A stretch of DNA of 64,000 bases from Rheinheimera sp. A13L (GTDB lineage Bacteria > Pseudomonadota > Gammaproteobacteria > Enterobacterales > Alteromonadaceae). The position numbers and the translations under genes were made by a program. The notes below the pieces were generated by a model. The model did not search any database. It was not told the DNA's origin and saw only the letters and a list, made by a program, of their open reading frames with translations. Of the stretch, positions 39,301-47,551 are shown in pieces. Within the stretch, counting starts at the first letter, position 1; every line of letters starts with the position of its first letter. The stretch covers positions 1-64,000 of the forward strand of contig NZ_AFHI01000002.1 of assembly GCF_000217935.1 (NCBI RefSeq), written 5' to 3'.

Positions 39301-42032
39301 TTCAGATGGTTTGGCCATTGAATACCTTTACGGTGTGGTAACAGATTCAGGCTGCAAGGCAATAAAGCGGGCAGCATCAACGCAGAAACAATCAATAGCA
39401 AGGCGCAAAGGGCGGCTGGAAATGGCAACAAGGCAGATAACAACAATAAAATAAAACAGGCTGGTTGCACTAAGGAGCGGCGTAAATTATCCAGCATCTT
39501 CCAGCGTCCGAGCCGCGGCAATTGCTGTGGTGTTGATGATGGGCTCTGCTGCTTCGACGGGCAACCTAGTATCCAGGGCAGCAGCTGCCAGTCACCGCGA
39601 GTCCAGCGGTGTTGGCGTTTAGCGGCAACATCGTAACGGGCCGGAAAGTCTTCAACCACCTCAATATCAGAAGCTAATGCAGCACGGGCGTAGATGCCTT
39701 CAAATAAGTCGTGGCTGAGCATGGTATTGTCAGCCACACGGCCTGCCATAGCGGCGCTAAAGGCATCCACATCATAAATACCTTTGCCTGTGAAAGAGCC
39801 TTCAGCAAACAGATCCTGATACAAGTCGGACACTGCAGCTGCATAAGGGTCGAGACCTGCCGGGCCTGAGTACAACTGTTGGTAGGCCGAACCTTGTTGA
39901 CCACAAGCCAGAGCTGGTGTCACCCTCGGCTGCAACAGGCCATAGCCGCTGATCACCCGCTGTTGTTCCGGACAAAACTGAGCCCGGTTTAACGGATGAG
40001 CCAGCTTAGCCACCATTCGCACTGCGGCATCTCTGGGTAACTGGGTGTCGGCATCCAGGGTAATGACATAACGGACCCCGGTCGGAACCTGGTTTGATAA
40101 CAGCGGTAATTCGGCAGAGCCATCCATAAAGCTGGTGTTGGTTGCACCACGCAGCAATAGATTAAGCTCCACCAACTTGCCTCTTTTACGCTCCCAGCCC
40201 ATCCATAGCTGTTCTTGTTTGTTCCATAAACGACGGCGATGCAACAATAAAAACGCTGGACCTGCAGGGCCTGGTGGGTAGCTTTGATTTAACTGCGCTA
40301 TCAGCTGACTGGCAAGCAGCAGCAATGGTTGATCTGTTGCCAGTTCCTGCTCTGCTGCATCCAGGCCGTCTGTTAATAACACAAAGCTTAAATCCCCGCC
40401 GCCAGAAGAGAGGTAATGGACTTCCAGACGTGACACTAATTCTTGTACATCTGTTTCATTGCTTAGCATGCAAGGCACAACCACTAAAGTGCGCAATTCG
40501 GCAGGCACTCCAGCCGTTAAATCCAAAGCAGGTAACAAGCTGGGGATTTTTGAGCGGGTTATAAAACACTGCAGCAGGGTGCTGGCGAGTTCACTGGCTG
40601 GTAATAACGCCAGCGGAATCAGCATTAACCACCACAGAGTGTAATCAGCGTACTCAGAAAGCAGCAGTGTGGCTACAGCGAAGAAAACCAGAGTAAGCAC
40701 AGCCAATGTGGATAAATAGCCGGCCAGACCTATAGTGGCCAAAGCTCTGTGCAGTTTTAAGCCTGGAGCTGGCTGAAAACCAATTCGATGTTCAAACTTC
40801 AGGCGGCCAGAGCCAATCAGGTAATAACCAGGATCGGCTTCGCGTGCTTGTTGTACCGGATCATCCCCGGCTTCTGCGGATAAAGCCGTTTCTACAGCGG
40901 CTCTGGCCACATCAAATTCGGACAAGTCTGCGCCACGAGCTAATTGCTCTATAGCACTGCGGTATAAATTCCGGCTGGCAAAATCCATGGAGGCATATGC
41001 ACTGGGTGCCGATGAGTTCTGACAAAGAGTGCTGGTGCTATGTTGGCATAAATACCTGTCCACCAGACTGACTTGCTCAAATAATTCAGACCAGTCTATT
41101 GCGGATATACGTCTCATACTGGTCATGACGTTACGCACGCTGACATTGGAAGCGCCCAGCCGTTGCTGTGCATAAAACACCACCAATTCAATACTGCTGC
41201 GTTGGTGCAATAGCCGTTGTTCCAGCCAATGTAAAGCTGGGGTACTGTGAGGGTCTTGTCCCCGTAAACGTTTAGCCAGCTGAGCAGCAAAAGTATGGCT
41301 TAATGTAGTGCCAGACATGCCACTGATATAAGAGTGCAGGGCCTGTTGACTGGTATCGGGCTGCAGCAACTGATCGGCAAGTTCGTCTGCAGCGGCTCTG
41401 TCTGTTAAACCCAAACTGATTTGGTCTGTTAAGCGGCGTAAGTTTTCAATCAGTACTATGCGTAAGGTAATAGCGACAGCCCATAATTCGCCAATAGTCA
41501 GTACATCCACTTGCTGGTACGCATTTAAAAAGCGTTGCAAAATAACGGGGTCAAAGTGACTGTCGGTGTGGGCAATAAAAGCCCAGGCTATAGCAAAAAC
41601 TCTGGGATAGCCCACAAAAGGGCCTTGTTGTAGTTTGGGTAACTGCCGGTAAAAACCTACAGGAAGATCATCATAAATCTCCCGGATCTGCTGATCCACC
41701 ACATGGTAGTTGTCCAGTAACCATTCAGCGGCCGGAACTATAGTATGACCAGCGGCAAGTTCTGCAGCGCTGGCTCGGTAGGCGGCCAGCAGCACTGTTG
41801 CATTGCTGTCCAGCCGGGTATGCAAAGGGCTTTGCCAGTCACGCCAGCCTGAGGCACTTTGTTTTTTATTAAGAACCCGCTGTTCTGTCGCCAGGCTGAT
41901 GGCGTGTTGCTCCAGTCGTTCAACACTAAACAATTCAGCACGAACCGGGTTTGTATCCTGCCAGATTAAAGCATTTTTTTCCGGCCAAAAGAGTTGGGCA
42001 TAACCAGAGGCTGTATGGAGAAATGAATTCAT
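33312..42032 (-). CDS. ndvB: Cyclic beta-1,2-glucan synthase (NdvB/Cgs family)
   Basis: This 2906-residue membrane protein should make osmoregulated periplasmic cyclic beta-1,2-glucan: self-glucosylation, chain extension from UDP-glucose, then cyclisation and length control. The glycosyltransferase-84 part starts near VVVPCMLSNETDVQ (about 515), with the catalytic acidic pair in TLDADTQLP (about 660) and QHRWTRGDWQ (about 812). Membrane helices lie around 425-480, 850-900 and 1000. A glycoamylase-like region has SWSGSMFEYLMPSLV (about 1387), and the C-terminal GH94 phosphorylase-like domain has GSGDWNDGMDLVG (about 2584). Length and domain order match Brucella/Rhizobium enzymes. It is a single gene without an adjacent NdvA-type exporter. 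Confidence 0.93.
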   Translation of the reverse strand: MNSFLHTASGYAQLFWPEKNALIWQDTNPVRAELFSVERLEQHAISLATEQRVLNKKQSASGWRDWQSPLHTRLDSNATVLLAAYRASAAELAAGHTIVPAAEWLLDNYHVVDQQIREIYDDLPVGFYRQLPKLQQGPFVGYPRVFAIAWAFIAHTDSHFDPVILQRFLNAYQQVDVLTIGELWAVAITLRIVLIENLRRLTDQISLGLTDRAAADELADQLLQPDTSQQALHSYISGMSGTTLSHTFAAQLAKRLRGQDPHSTPALHWLEQRLLHQRSSIELVVFYAQQRLGASNVSVRNVMTSMRRISAIDWSELFEQVSLVDRYLCQHSTSTLCQNSSAPSAYASMDFASRNLYRSAIEQLARGADLSEFDVARAAVETALSAEAGDDPVQQAREADPGYYLIGSGRLKFEHRIGFQPAPGLKLHRALATIGLAGYLSTLAVLTLVFFAVATLLLSEYADYTLWWLMLIPLALLPASELASTLLQCFITRSKIPSLLPALDLTAGVPAELRTLVVVPCMLSNETDVQELVSRLEVHYLSSGGGDLSFVLLTDGLDAAEQELATDQPLLLLASQLIAQLNQSYPPGPAGPAFLLLHRRRLWNKQEQLWMGWERKRGKLVELNLLLRGATNTSFMDGSAELPLLSNQVPTGVRYVITLDADTQLPRDAAVRMVAKLAHPLNRAQFCPEQQRVISGYGLLQPRVTPALACGQQGSAYQQLYSGPAGLDPYAAAVSDLYQDLFAEGSFTGKGIYDVDAFSAAMAGRVADNTMLSHDLFEGIYARAALASDIEVVEDFPARYDVAAKRQHRWTRGDWQLLPWILGCPSKQQSPSSTPQQLPRLGRWKMLDNLRRSLVQPACFILLLLSALLPFPAALCALLLIVSALMLPALLPCSLNLLPHRKGIQWPNHLNNLLTDFKLALSTGLLSLVFLADHSWRMLHAIGITLYRLLLSKKHLLQWTTAAQNQRDSSLTLPRYYGLMSPAILLACSGLGLTLWLNPANWPLFLPLLLIWCAAPAVALALSKPFRIQPALQLSALQETELRLIARRTWRYFERFVTAEDHMLPPDNFQQQPQPAIAHRTSPTNIGMYLLSVAAARDFGWLTTGQAIQRLEATFSTMKQLRTCHGHLFNWYDTRDLRPLEPVYVSSVDSGNLAGHLIALANACDEWQHQLYSLQARTGLCDNLALAQLSLHQAPDAMLQSQSGLQLQSILSQLDTLLQQSDCLHHQPDPLTELCQQALLIASARQSAPFQRDTDQHVSAQHSLVFYLQALQQTLAEQLAQLHLPAGDQQQQILQLQKLATESRQFAMAMNFAFFIDPERNLLSIGYAVEENRMDTSCYDLLASEARLASLFAIAKGDADSKHWFRLGRSATPLGYGSALLSWSGSMFEYLMPSLVMRAATGSLLEQSNRLIVERQISYGRQLGIPWGISESAYNARDLEFTYQYSNFGVPGLGLKRGLAENKVIAPYATALATMVDPVAAFANFELLKQSGALADYGFFEAIDYTPSRLPDDTSFALVQSFMAHHQGMTIVAIANTLQQGLMRDRFHREPMVQACELLLQERLPRYVAIAHPKAEEVSIAANSAAAQQLTERRMHAEASGPPCSHLLSSSGYAVMLTAAGAGYSRWGNIAITRWREDSSRDPWGAFVLLRDKQSEQIWSSTLTPQLPALASSDHSTFSQNTAPVAIFSEDHAEFSRQYHDLTCTVEVVLSTEHLGEVRRVSLINHSSFSRDIELTSYAEVVLATVNTDNAHPAFAKLFVQTEFVPEFAALVATRRLRSADETAVYAAHFAVVEGEICAPLQYETNRALFFGQGHQMVNAAAMQNKALTNSSGTVLDAIFSLRQSVRIAPGQVCRVAFWTLVASSRQELLDLVDQHNERSAYDRACTLAWTQAQVQLRHLAISVAEAADFQRLTGPLLYNDSRFRATTAAITRGAAAQSGLWQHAISGDLPIVLLHIDDIEDLSVVQQLLRAHEYWRMKQLAVDLVIINERAASYVQELQTAIETQVRSSQSKPNLGLRLAGGSVFCLRADLMTVESRALLAAVARVVLYANRGSLATQLSRIPAATAEPLRINTTKAARLPEQEHKAEPDLQFFNGLGGFSKDGREYHTHMQQHQRPPMPWINVIANPAFGFQVSTLGSGYSWSENSRENQLTPWSNDPVTDPCGEAFYVQDQGSSELLSPTAQPINDGGLYTACHGFGYSKFGHQASGIDMQLLQYVPVADPVKISRLTLTNHSAQTRNLTVTAYTEWVLGRDRSASSAFLQSSLHQDSQAMLLSNPWNTAFVGRIAFAALSRHNSTPGSADLLSGWTADRTEFLGRNGSPASPLALSCAQPLSKRSGAALDPCTALQLEVSLEPGERCELVFLLGQTADSQSATALVRQYQQLDLHNVLQQVWDFWQQKLNAVQVKTPDPAMNIMLNGWLLYQTIVCRLYARAAFYQASGAYGFRDQLQDSMALSFADPAFARQHLLKAAGRQFIEGDVQHWWLPHSGAGVRSRICDDKVWLVFACASYIQSSGDRAVLTEQLPFLQGPALTADQHDAFYQPMPSDHSASLFEHCARGLDLCIAQTGELGLPLMGSGDWNDGMDLVGAEGKGQSVWLGWLVLASIKLFLPFVPKDEQDRASRWQQYAKRLTQALEQHAWDGEWYKRATFDQGSWLGSKASPECKIDSIAQSWAVLSEAARPDRAKVAMASVDQHLINTEQGLALLFSPPFEHIEPNPGYIKGYPAGLRENGGQYSHAAMWAIFAFAKLDQAEKATELFNMLNPIQHASTPDAVARYQTEPYVVSADIYSVEPHNGRGGWSWYTGAAAWMYRSGLEAILGLSRKGQWLQFDPCIPAAWQGFSISLSVADTVYQLELQQHQSAASVTLDGKDIAADPQYYNEGVLQLPLDAKHHQLVWSIAAQPK

Positions 42033-42123
42033 TGGGCTGGAGCCTGCTTGAGGAGAAGGCTAACAGGCTAAAACAGCAGAGGTTTTTTCTCAGTTCGGTG
42101 TCGTACAGACTGGGAGCTATAAG

Positions 42124-42145
42124 AAGCCAGAGCCTTAGCTCTGGC
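42124..42145 (-). terminator. Probable terminator of the pan operon
   Basis: GCCAGAGC and GCTCTGGC form a perfect 8-bp stem with a 4-nt loop, 23 nt after the panC stop, followed on the minus strand by TTCTTAT. The U-tract is weak. Confidence 0.65.
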
Positions 42146-42167
42146 CCACAGATCGTTTTTCTGAGAA

Positions 42168-43010
42168 TCAGACTTCGATATTATCAATCAGGCGGGTATT
42201 GCCCAAAGCAGCAGCAGCCAGTATGACCACAGCAGCAGTGGTATCTGCAGCTGGTACTAAGGTCTGGCGGTTAGAGATATTGATGTAATCTGCTTTAAAA
42301 CCTGCGGCAGCAAGTTGCTCTTTTGCTTGTTGCTCCAAAGCGCGTAAATCGCTGAAACCTTGATTTAACTGCTGTTTCATCCACTGTAAAGTGCGGTACA
42401 AAGCAGGTGCTGTGGCGCGTTGTTCAGCCGTTAAATAGCCGTTTCGTGAACTTAAAGCCAAACCATCTTCAGCTCTGATTGTTGGCACCCCAATGATTTC
42501 AACAGGCATGGAAAGGTCAGTCACCATCTGGCGGATAATAGCCAGTTGCTGATAATCCTTTTGACCAAAACAAGCGATATCAGGCTGCACCAGATTAAAC
42601 AGCTTGGTGACTATGGTCGACACACCACGAAAATGCCCGGCACGGCTGGCGCCGCAGTGATAATCACCTAACAGCGGCACTTCGACAAAAGTTTGTACAT
42701 CCAGGCCACGAGGGTAAATTAGTTGTGGTGTTGGAGTGAATACTGCATCAGCGCCATGTTCAGTTAAACCCTGACAATCCTGCTCTAAAGTACGGGGGTA
42801 CTTGTCTAAATCTTCATTGGCACCAAACTGCATCGGATTGACAAAAATACTGACAATGACTCTGTCGGCATGTTGCTTCGCCGTATCCACTAACTGTAAA
42901 TGGCCCTGATGCAAGTTGCCCATGGTAGGCACAAAAGCAATACGTTCGCCGGCCTGACGCCATTGACGTATCAAAGCACGCAACTGAGCTGTATCCTGAA
43001 TCATTAACAT
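42168..43010 (-). CDS. panC: Pantothenate synthetase PanC
   Basis: PanC joins pantoate and beta-alanine using ATP. The 280-residue protein has the HIGH-like motif in [13 protein letters not shown] (about 29-41) and the KMSKS-like LSSRNGYL (about 181-188). [18 protein letters not shown] is also typical. It follows panB by 13 nt. Beta-alanine probably comes from PanP, encoded at 30786, because no panD is seen in this cluster. Confidence 0.97.
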   Translation of the reverse strand: MLMIQDTAQLRALIRQWRQAGERIAFVPTMGNLHQGHLQLVDTAKQHADRVIVSIFVNPMQFGANEDLDKYPRTLEQDCQGLTEHGADAVFTPTPQLIYPRGLDVQTFVEVPLLGDYHCGASRAGHFRGVSTIVTKLFNLVQPDIACFGQKDYQQLAIIRQMVTDLSMPVEIIGVPTIRAEDGLALSSRNGYLTAEQRATAPALYRTLQWMKQQLNQGFSDLRALEQQAKEQLAAAGFKADYINISNRQTLVPAADTTAAVVILAAAALGNTRLIDNIEV

Positions 43011-43023
43011 AAGAAACTGACCT

Positions 43024-43815
43024 TTAGAAACTATGTTCCGGACCAGGGAACTGGCCTTGTTTCACGTCCTGAATGTATTTGCCGATGGCTTGTTTAATTT
43101 CACCGGTTTCCTGCAGGAAGTTTTTTGAGAATTTTGGAATATAGCCAGAGCTGATGCCTAATAAGTCATGCATCACTAAAATCTGGCCATCCGTTTCTTT
43201 GCCTGCACCTATACCAATCACCGGAATAACCAGTGCTTTGGAAATACGTTCAGCTAAAGCTGACGGAATACATTCAACCACCAAAAGCTGAGCACCGGCT
43301 TCCTGCAAAGCAATGGCCTGCTGCACCATTAAATCTGCGGCCTGTTCATCGCGGCCTTGCACTTTAAAACCACCAAATACATGCACAGACTGCGGAGTTA
43401 AGCCTAAATGGCCACAAACCGGAATACCACGTTCAGTCAGTGCCTTGATGGTGGGTAATAAGAAATCACCGCCTTCGAGTTTGACCATATTGGCGCCAGC
43501 CTGCATCAGCGGTGTGGCGTTTTGCATCGCTTGTTCCACTGTGGCGTAACTCATAAAAGGCATATCGGCAATGACAAAAGCCAAAGGCGCACCAGCGCGG
43601 ACGCAACGGGTGTGGTAAGCAATTTCAGCTGTGGTAACAGGAAGAGTGTCGCTATGACCCTGTAACACCATACCCAAAGAGTCACCAATCAGAATCACTT
43701 CAACACCGGCATCGGCAAACAATTTAGCGAAACTGGCATCATAGGCCGTTAAGGCGGTAATTTTTTCGCCTTTTTGTTTCAACTTCAGCAATTGAGCAGT
43801 GGTAATTTTTGCCAT
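43024..43815 (-). CDS. panB: Ketopantoate hydroxymethyltransferase PanB
   Basis: PanB transfers a hydroxymethyl group from methylene-THF to 2-oxoisovalerate, the first committed step to pantothenate. The 263-residue protein starts at ATG 43815 ([13 protein letters not shown]), after GAGAG; the open frame continues 19 codons upstream but family length favours this start. [29 protein letters not shown] and [11 protein letters not shown] are family signatures. Confidence 0.97.
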   Translation of the reverse strand: MAKITTAQLLKLKQKGEKITALTAYDASFAKLFADAGVEVILIGDSLGMVLQGHSDTLPVTTAEIAYHTRCVRAGAPLAFVIADMPFMSYATVEQAMQNATPLMQAGANMVKLEGGDFLLPTIKALTERGIPVCGHLGLTPQSVHVFGGFKVQGRDEQAADLMVQQAIALQEAGAQLLVVECIPSALAERISKALVIPVIGIGAGKETDGQILVMHDLLGISSGYIPKFSKNFLQETGEIKQAIGKYIQDVKQGQFPGPEHSF

Positions 43816-43887
43816 TTTTCTCTCATCCGACCACAAGGGAATAATTCGGGGCGCACCTTGGCATAAAACCAAAAGTTGTGCAAGTTA

Positions 43888-44373
43888 TCAGAGACGACTC
43901 AGGCCATTGCGCGGCACTGTGGCCAGTAATTCTGTAAGCAAAGTGCCATCAGGTAACACCAGGCTTAAGTTTAGTTCTGCCAGCGGATAAAGCACAAACT
44001 CACGCACCTTCATGCCGTAATGCGGCACTGTTAAACGTTCGGTCTGAATGCTGTCATCACCAAACAACAGAATATCCAAATCCAGAGTGCGGGGGCCCCA
44101 GCGTTCATCTTTGCGCTGCCGGCCTTGTTCCAGTTCAATCTGTTGTAACCGGGTCAGTAAGTCGTCGGCAGATAAGCGGGTGCTCAGCAAAGCCACGGCA
44201 TTAACGTAATCCGGCTGATCCTGTGGCCCCATAGGTTTGGATCCATAAAAACCAGAGACCTGTACCAGTTCAGTCTCTTTGATGTTCTGCAAGGCCAAAA
44301 CAGCGCGTTCTAACTGTTGCACAGGCTGGTTTAAATTAGCACCCAGCCCAATGTAAACAAGGGTATCAGCCAT
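43888..44373 (-). CDS. folK: Hydroxymethyl-dihydropterin pyrophosphokinase FolK
   Basis: FolK transfers pyrophosphate from ATP to 6-hydroxymethyl-7,8-dihydropterin in folate synthesis. The 161-residue protein starts at ATG 44373 (MADTLVYIGLGANL), with an 8-nt overlap with the pcnB end. The signature RWGPRTLDLDILLFG (about 91-105) carries the Mg-binding aspartates. It sits in the conserved pcnB-folK-panB-panC order, where it may be coupled to pcnB translation. Confidence 0.96.
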   Translation of the reverse strand: MADTLVYIGLGANLNQPVQQLERAVLALQNIKETELVQVSGFYGSKPMGPQDQPDYVNAVALLSTRLSADDLLTRLQQIELEQGRQRKDERWGPRTLDLDILLFGDDSIQTERLTVPHYGMKVREFVLYPLAELNLSLVLPDGTLLTELLATVPRNGLSRL

Positions 44374-45787
44374 TGGCTGCGGGGCCAGGTGGGCGGCGTT
44401 TAGTAGGCGGGCGACGACGACGTGGCCGACGTTCAATGCCTTCTTTGCCGAGGTTTTGCACTAAAATTTCACGGCCTGCTTCGTCATCCTGTTGGAAACG
44501 TTGCCACCAGTTGGCTAATTCCAGCAAATCGCCGCCTTCAGCTTGAGCCCGAAGTTGCAAGAAGTCGTAAGCACCACGGAATTTCACTTGCTCAAGCAAT
44601 TTAAAGGCACGACGGCCAGCGCGTTTGCTTAAACGGCTTTGCAGGAACCAGATGTCTTTAATGGTCAGGCTAAAACGTTTTGGAATAGCGATAGAGCGCT
44701 GCACTTCATCCAGCACTTCCATCATCGCAATGTTCAGCGCATCGACTTCGTTTAAGCCACTTTCAACCAGCAATTGTTCTGCACGTTGTTCTACCGGATA
44801 CCATAACAAAGCGGCAAAGGTGAAAGCCGGAGTCACAGGTTTATCAATGGCAATACGTTGATCCGTATCCTGCATGGCTTTGGTGATCAGGTTAAACACT
44901 TTGCCGCTACTGTCCTGCTTTAATACTTTGGCCAGTTGTGGCAACAGCTGTTTCAGAATGCCTAAATCGTTCAGCATCAAAAAGTTATCAAAGGCTTTTC
45001 CTGCCATAAATAACTTCAGGAATTCTTCAAATAAACGGGCGGCCGGAATGTTTTTCAAAAGCACTGCCAGTTCTTTAATAGGCTCTTTGCTGCCTGGCGC
45101 TATCTCCATATTCAGCTTGGTGGCAAAACGCACAGCACGCAGCATCCGCACCGGATCTTCACGGTAACGGGTTTCAGGATCGCCAATCAGCTCAATTTTT
45201 CGCTGCGCTATGGCTTCGATGCCATTGGCAAAGTCGTAAATGGCAAAGTCAGCTACGGAATAGTACAAGGCATTGATGCTAAAATCGCGGCGCTCTGCGT
45301 CTTCTTCAATAGTGCCATACACGTTGTCACGTAAAATCTGGCCTGCATCACTTTGGCTGGCTTTAGGGCTGGTTTCATCATCGCCCGTGTGGTGACCACG
45401 AAAGGTCGCAACTTCAATGACTTCACGGCCAAACACTACATGAGCTAAACGGAAACGGCGGCCAATCAGGCGGCAATTTTTAAACACCTGACGCACTTGT
45501 TCAGGGTGAGCATTGGTGACTACGTCAAAATCTTTTGGTTTTAAACCAAGCAGAATATCACGGATGCAACCTCCTACCAGATAGGCTTCATAACCCGCAT
45601 CTTTTAAGCGGTATAACACCTTTAATGCATTAGGGCTGATGTCTTTGCGCGACACAGAATGAGCATCACGGGAGATTTTTTTCAGCTCTGGCAGAATGGA
45701 CTGACGGCTTTTTTTGGGTTGAGCAACGCTCTCAACGCTTTTGCTGCCAAGGGTGCGGCGGCAAAAATCCAGGACTCGCGAAATAAT
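44366..45787 (-). CDS. pcnB: Poly(A) polymerase I PcnB, probable AUU start
   Basis: PcnB adds 3' poly(A) tails that speed RNA decay. The 473-residue protein has the nucleotidyltransferase core YLVGGCIRDILLG and KPKDFDVVTNA (DxD), RRFRLAHVVFG, and RRDFSINALYY, then a basic C-terminus (RRPRRRRPPTKRRPP) for RNA binding. An ATG lies at 45808, but AAGGAG at 45795-45800 is 7 nt upstream of an ATT at 45787 and inside any product starting from that ATG. The protein from the ATT reads IISRVLDFCRR, aligning with E. coli MFTRVANFCRK, whose pcnB is known to start at AUU. I therefore choose 45787. Confidence 0.93.
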   Translation of the reverse strand: MISRVLDFCRRTLGSKSVESVAQPKKSRQSILPELKKISRDAHSVSRKDISPNALKVLYRLKDAGYEAYLVGGCIRDILLGLKPKDFDVVTNAHPEQVRQVFKNCRLIGRRFRLAHVVFGREVIEVATFRGHHTGDDETSPKASQSDAGQILRDNVYGTIEEDAERRDFSINALYYSVADFAIYDFANGIEAIAQRKIELIGDPETRYREDPVRMLRAVRFATKLNMEIAPGSKEPIKELAVLLKNIPAARLFEEFLKLFMAGKAFDNFLMLNDLGILKQLLPQLAKVLKQDSSGKVFNLITKAMQDTDQRIAIDKPVTPAFTFAALLWYPVEQRAEQLLVESGLNEVDALNIAMMEVLDEVQRSIAIPKRFSLTIKDIWFLQSRLSKRAGRRAFKLLEQVKFRGAYDFLQLRAQAEGGDLLELANWWQRFQQDDEAGREILVQNLGKEGIERRPRRRRPPTKRRPPGPAANG

Positions 45788-45800
45788 GGCAGTACTCCTT
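45785..45800 (-). promoter_or_regulatory. Shine-Dalgarno and putative AUU start codon of pcnB
   Basis: On the minus strand AAGGAG (45795-45800) is separated by TACTGCC from ATT (45785-45787). The spacing is optimal. A second ATT follows immediately. The rare start would limit PcnB synthesis and make it subject to IF3 discrimination, as established for E. coli pcnB. Confidence 0.75.
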
Positions 45801-45905
45801 GTGAGCATCTATAAATGAACTCGATGAAAAAAGCGGCTAATGATACCGCAGCAGCCGGAAAAATAGAATGTGCGGCCTTATGCTTTCTGGAAAATCTCTG
45901 GCTTT

Positions 45906-46802
45906 TTACAGGAAATCTGTTGATTTTTGTTCAGTTTGGCTGGGGACTTGGCTAATTTGCCAGTGAGAACAAGCCCAGGCCAGCAATTCACGGGCGTCGG
46001 CGCCTTGCAGTTCCTTAGGCGGTGGATGGCCAAGAAAACGTAAAACGGCAGCTAAAGTCTCGCTGACAGGCCAGAATTCAACTGTCGGTGCATGGTTTTG
46101 CTTACTGAGTTTAAAGCCAGGTTCAACCACGGCCAAAGGTAAATGCATATAAGCAGGCGTGGCTGCACCAAGAAGTTGAAAAAGCGCTTGTTGTCTGGTG
46201 GTCAGGTCAATTAAATCTGCACCACGCACCACTTCAGTGATGCCCTGATCCATGTCATCCACCACCACCACCAGTTGATAGGCAAATAAGCCATCACGGC
46301 GTTTTAAAATATAATCTTCTGCGGCAAGAGTGGCTGGAATTTGTATTTCACCAGCACGCTGGTCGGTAAAACTTGTTGCTGTGGCAGGCGCTTTTAAACG
46401 CCATGCAAGCGTGCCTTCAGTCAGGTTTTTATCACGGCAAAACCCATCATAACCTTGCCCCAGACTTTGAATGCGGGATCTGTTGCAGTTGCAGGCGTAG
46501 GTGAGTTGTTGCTGTTTAAATTGTTCCAGTACCTGCTGGTAGCGGTCTAATCTCTGGCTTTGCACCCAGACCTCGCCATCCCATAACAACTGATAACGCT
46601 CTAAAGTACGTAAAATACTGTCGGCTGCACCAGCTTGCATACGGGGTGTATCTATATCTTCCATCCGCACCAGCCATTGGCCTTGTTGGGATTTGGCTTG
46701 CAGATAGCTGCCCACAGCAGCAATGAGGGATCCAAAATGCAAAGGGCCGGATGGCGATGGCGCAAACCGGCCCCTGTAAGCAGGAGGTACAACAGGCATC
46801 AT
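45906..46802 (-). CDS. gluQ: Glutamyl-Q tRNA(Asp) synthetase
   Basis: GluQ-RS (YadB) attaches glutamate to the queuosine base of tRNA-Asp. The 298-residue protein resembles the catalytic half of GluRS: PSGPLHFGSL is the HIGH motif and KLSKQ the KMSKS motif. A zinc site lies at CNCN...C (about 103-124). It lacks the anticodon-binding domain, as expected. The ATG shares one base with the dksA stop, which is typical of the dksA-gluQ pair. Confidence 0.95.
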   Translation of the reverse strand: MMPVVPPAYRGRFAPSPSGPLHFGSLIAAVGSYLQAKSQQGQWLVRMEDIDTPRMQAGAADSILRTLERYQLLWDGEVWVQSQRLDRYQQVLEQFKQQQLTYACNCNRSRIQSLGQGYDGFCRDKNLTEGTLAWRLKAPATATSFTDQRAGEIQIPATLAAEDYILKRRDGLFAYQLVVVVDDMDQGITEVVRGADLIDLTTRQQALFQLLGAATPAYMHLPLAVVEPGFKLSKQNHAPTVEFWPVSETLAAVLRFLGHPPPKELQGADARELLAWACSHWQISQVPSQTEQKSTDFL

Positions 46803-47251
46803 TAACCGCCCAGTTGTTTTTCCTTGATTTCAGCCAGTGTCTTACAGTCGATACACATATCGGCAGTAGGACGGGCTTCTAAACGTTTGATACCTATTTC
46901 GATACCGCAGGTGTCGCAGTAACCAAAGTCTTCGTCTTCGATTTTCTGCAGAGTTTTTTCAATCTTTTTCAGTAACTTACGTTCGCGATCACGAGCGCGT
47001 AATTCCAGACTGAACTCTTCTTCCTGAGCAGCACGATCCACTGGATCCGGGAAGTTTGCTGCTTCATCGGCCATATGGTTTTTAGTGCGATCCACTTCTT
47101 CACGTAACTGTTGACGCCATGCGTCCAGAATGCGGCGGAAATGGTCCAGCTGTTTTGGGTTCATGTATTCTTCGCCTTGCGCGGCCTGATATGGCTCTAC
47201 GCCAGCAAGGGCTAACAGTCCCAAGGTTTTTACGGTTTTGCCTTCTGGCAT
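46802..47251 (-). CDS. dksA: RNA polymerase-binding transcription factor DksA
   Basis: DksA enters the RNA polymerase secondary channel and works with ppGpp in the stringent response. The 149-residue protein starts at ATG 47251, 6 nt after AGGAG; an ATG 2 codons earlier touches that site and is rejected. The coiled-coil tip has [19 protein letters not shown] with the key DxxDxA acidic residues. The C-terminal zinc finger is CDTC ... CIDC. It heads the dksA-gluQ-pcnB-folK cluster. Confidence 0.98.
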   Translation of the reverse strand: MPEGKTVKTLGLLALAGVEPYQAAQGEEYMNPKQLDHFRRILDAWRQQLREEVDRTKNHMADEAANFPDPVDRAAQEEEFSLELRARDRERKLLKKIEKTLQKIEDEDFGYCDTCGIEIGIKRLEARPTADMCIDCKTLAEIKEKQLGG

Positions 47252-47292
47252 GATCATCTCCTGTAAAACAGTGCCAAGCAAAAAGTTGGCGG

Positions 47293-47469
47293 CTAGTGAT
47301 AGCAGAAAAATATGACAGCTGCAATCACTATTAAAAAAGCCGCCGAAGTATACAGAGCAGAACTGCCTGCGTCACCTTTTTTCCTGTTGTCTACAAATTT
47401 GGCTGGTTTAAAAAAGAAACACTCTAAACCGCGCAAAGCCAGCTTGGGAAGCATTGTTCTTTGCTCCAT
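47293..47469 (-). CDS. Possible small membrane protein upstream of dksA
   Basis: A 58-codon frame runs from ATG 47469 to TAG. It has a basic middle ([13 protein letters not shown]) and a C-terminal hydrophobic helix ([16 protein letters not shown]), a layout common in small single-pass proteins. The ribosome-binding site is weak (AAG 8 nt upstream) and the frame overlaps the region expected to hold dksA promoters, so it may be chance. I do not recognise it. Confidence 0.3.
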   Translation of the reverse strand: MEQRTMLPKLALRGLECFFFKPAKFVDNRKKGDAGSSALYTSAAFLIVIAAVIFFCYH

Positions 47470-47551
47470 CTGTTAACTTGTTCAAAACAGAAGATATTTA
47501 TTGCTTTAGTTTGCTAAAGTAAGGCTCTTTTTCTTAGGTACAGGTGCTGAT

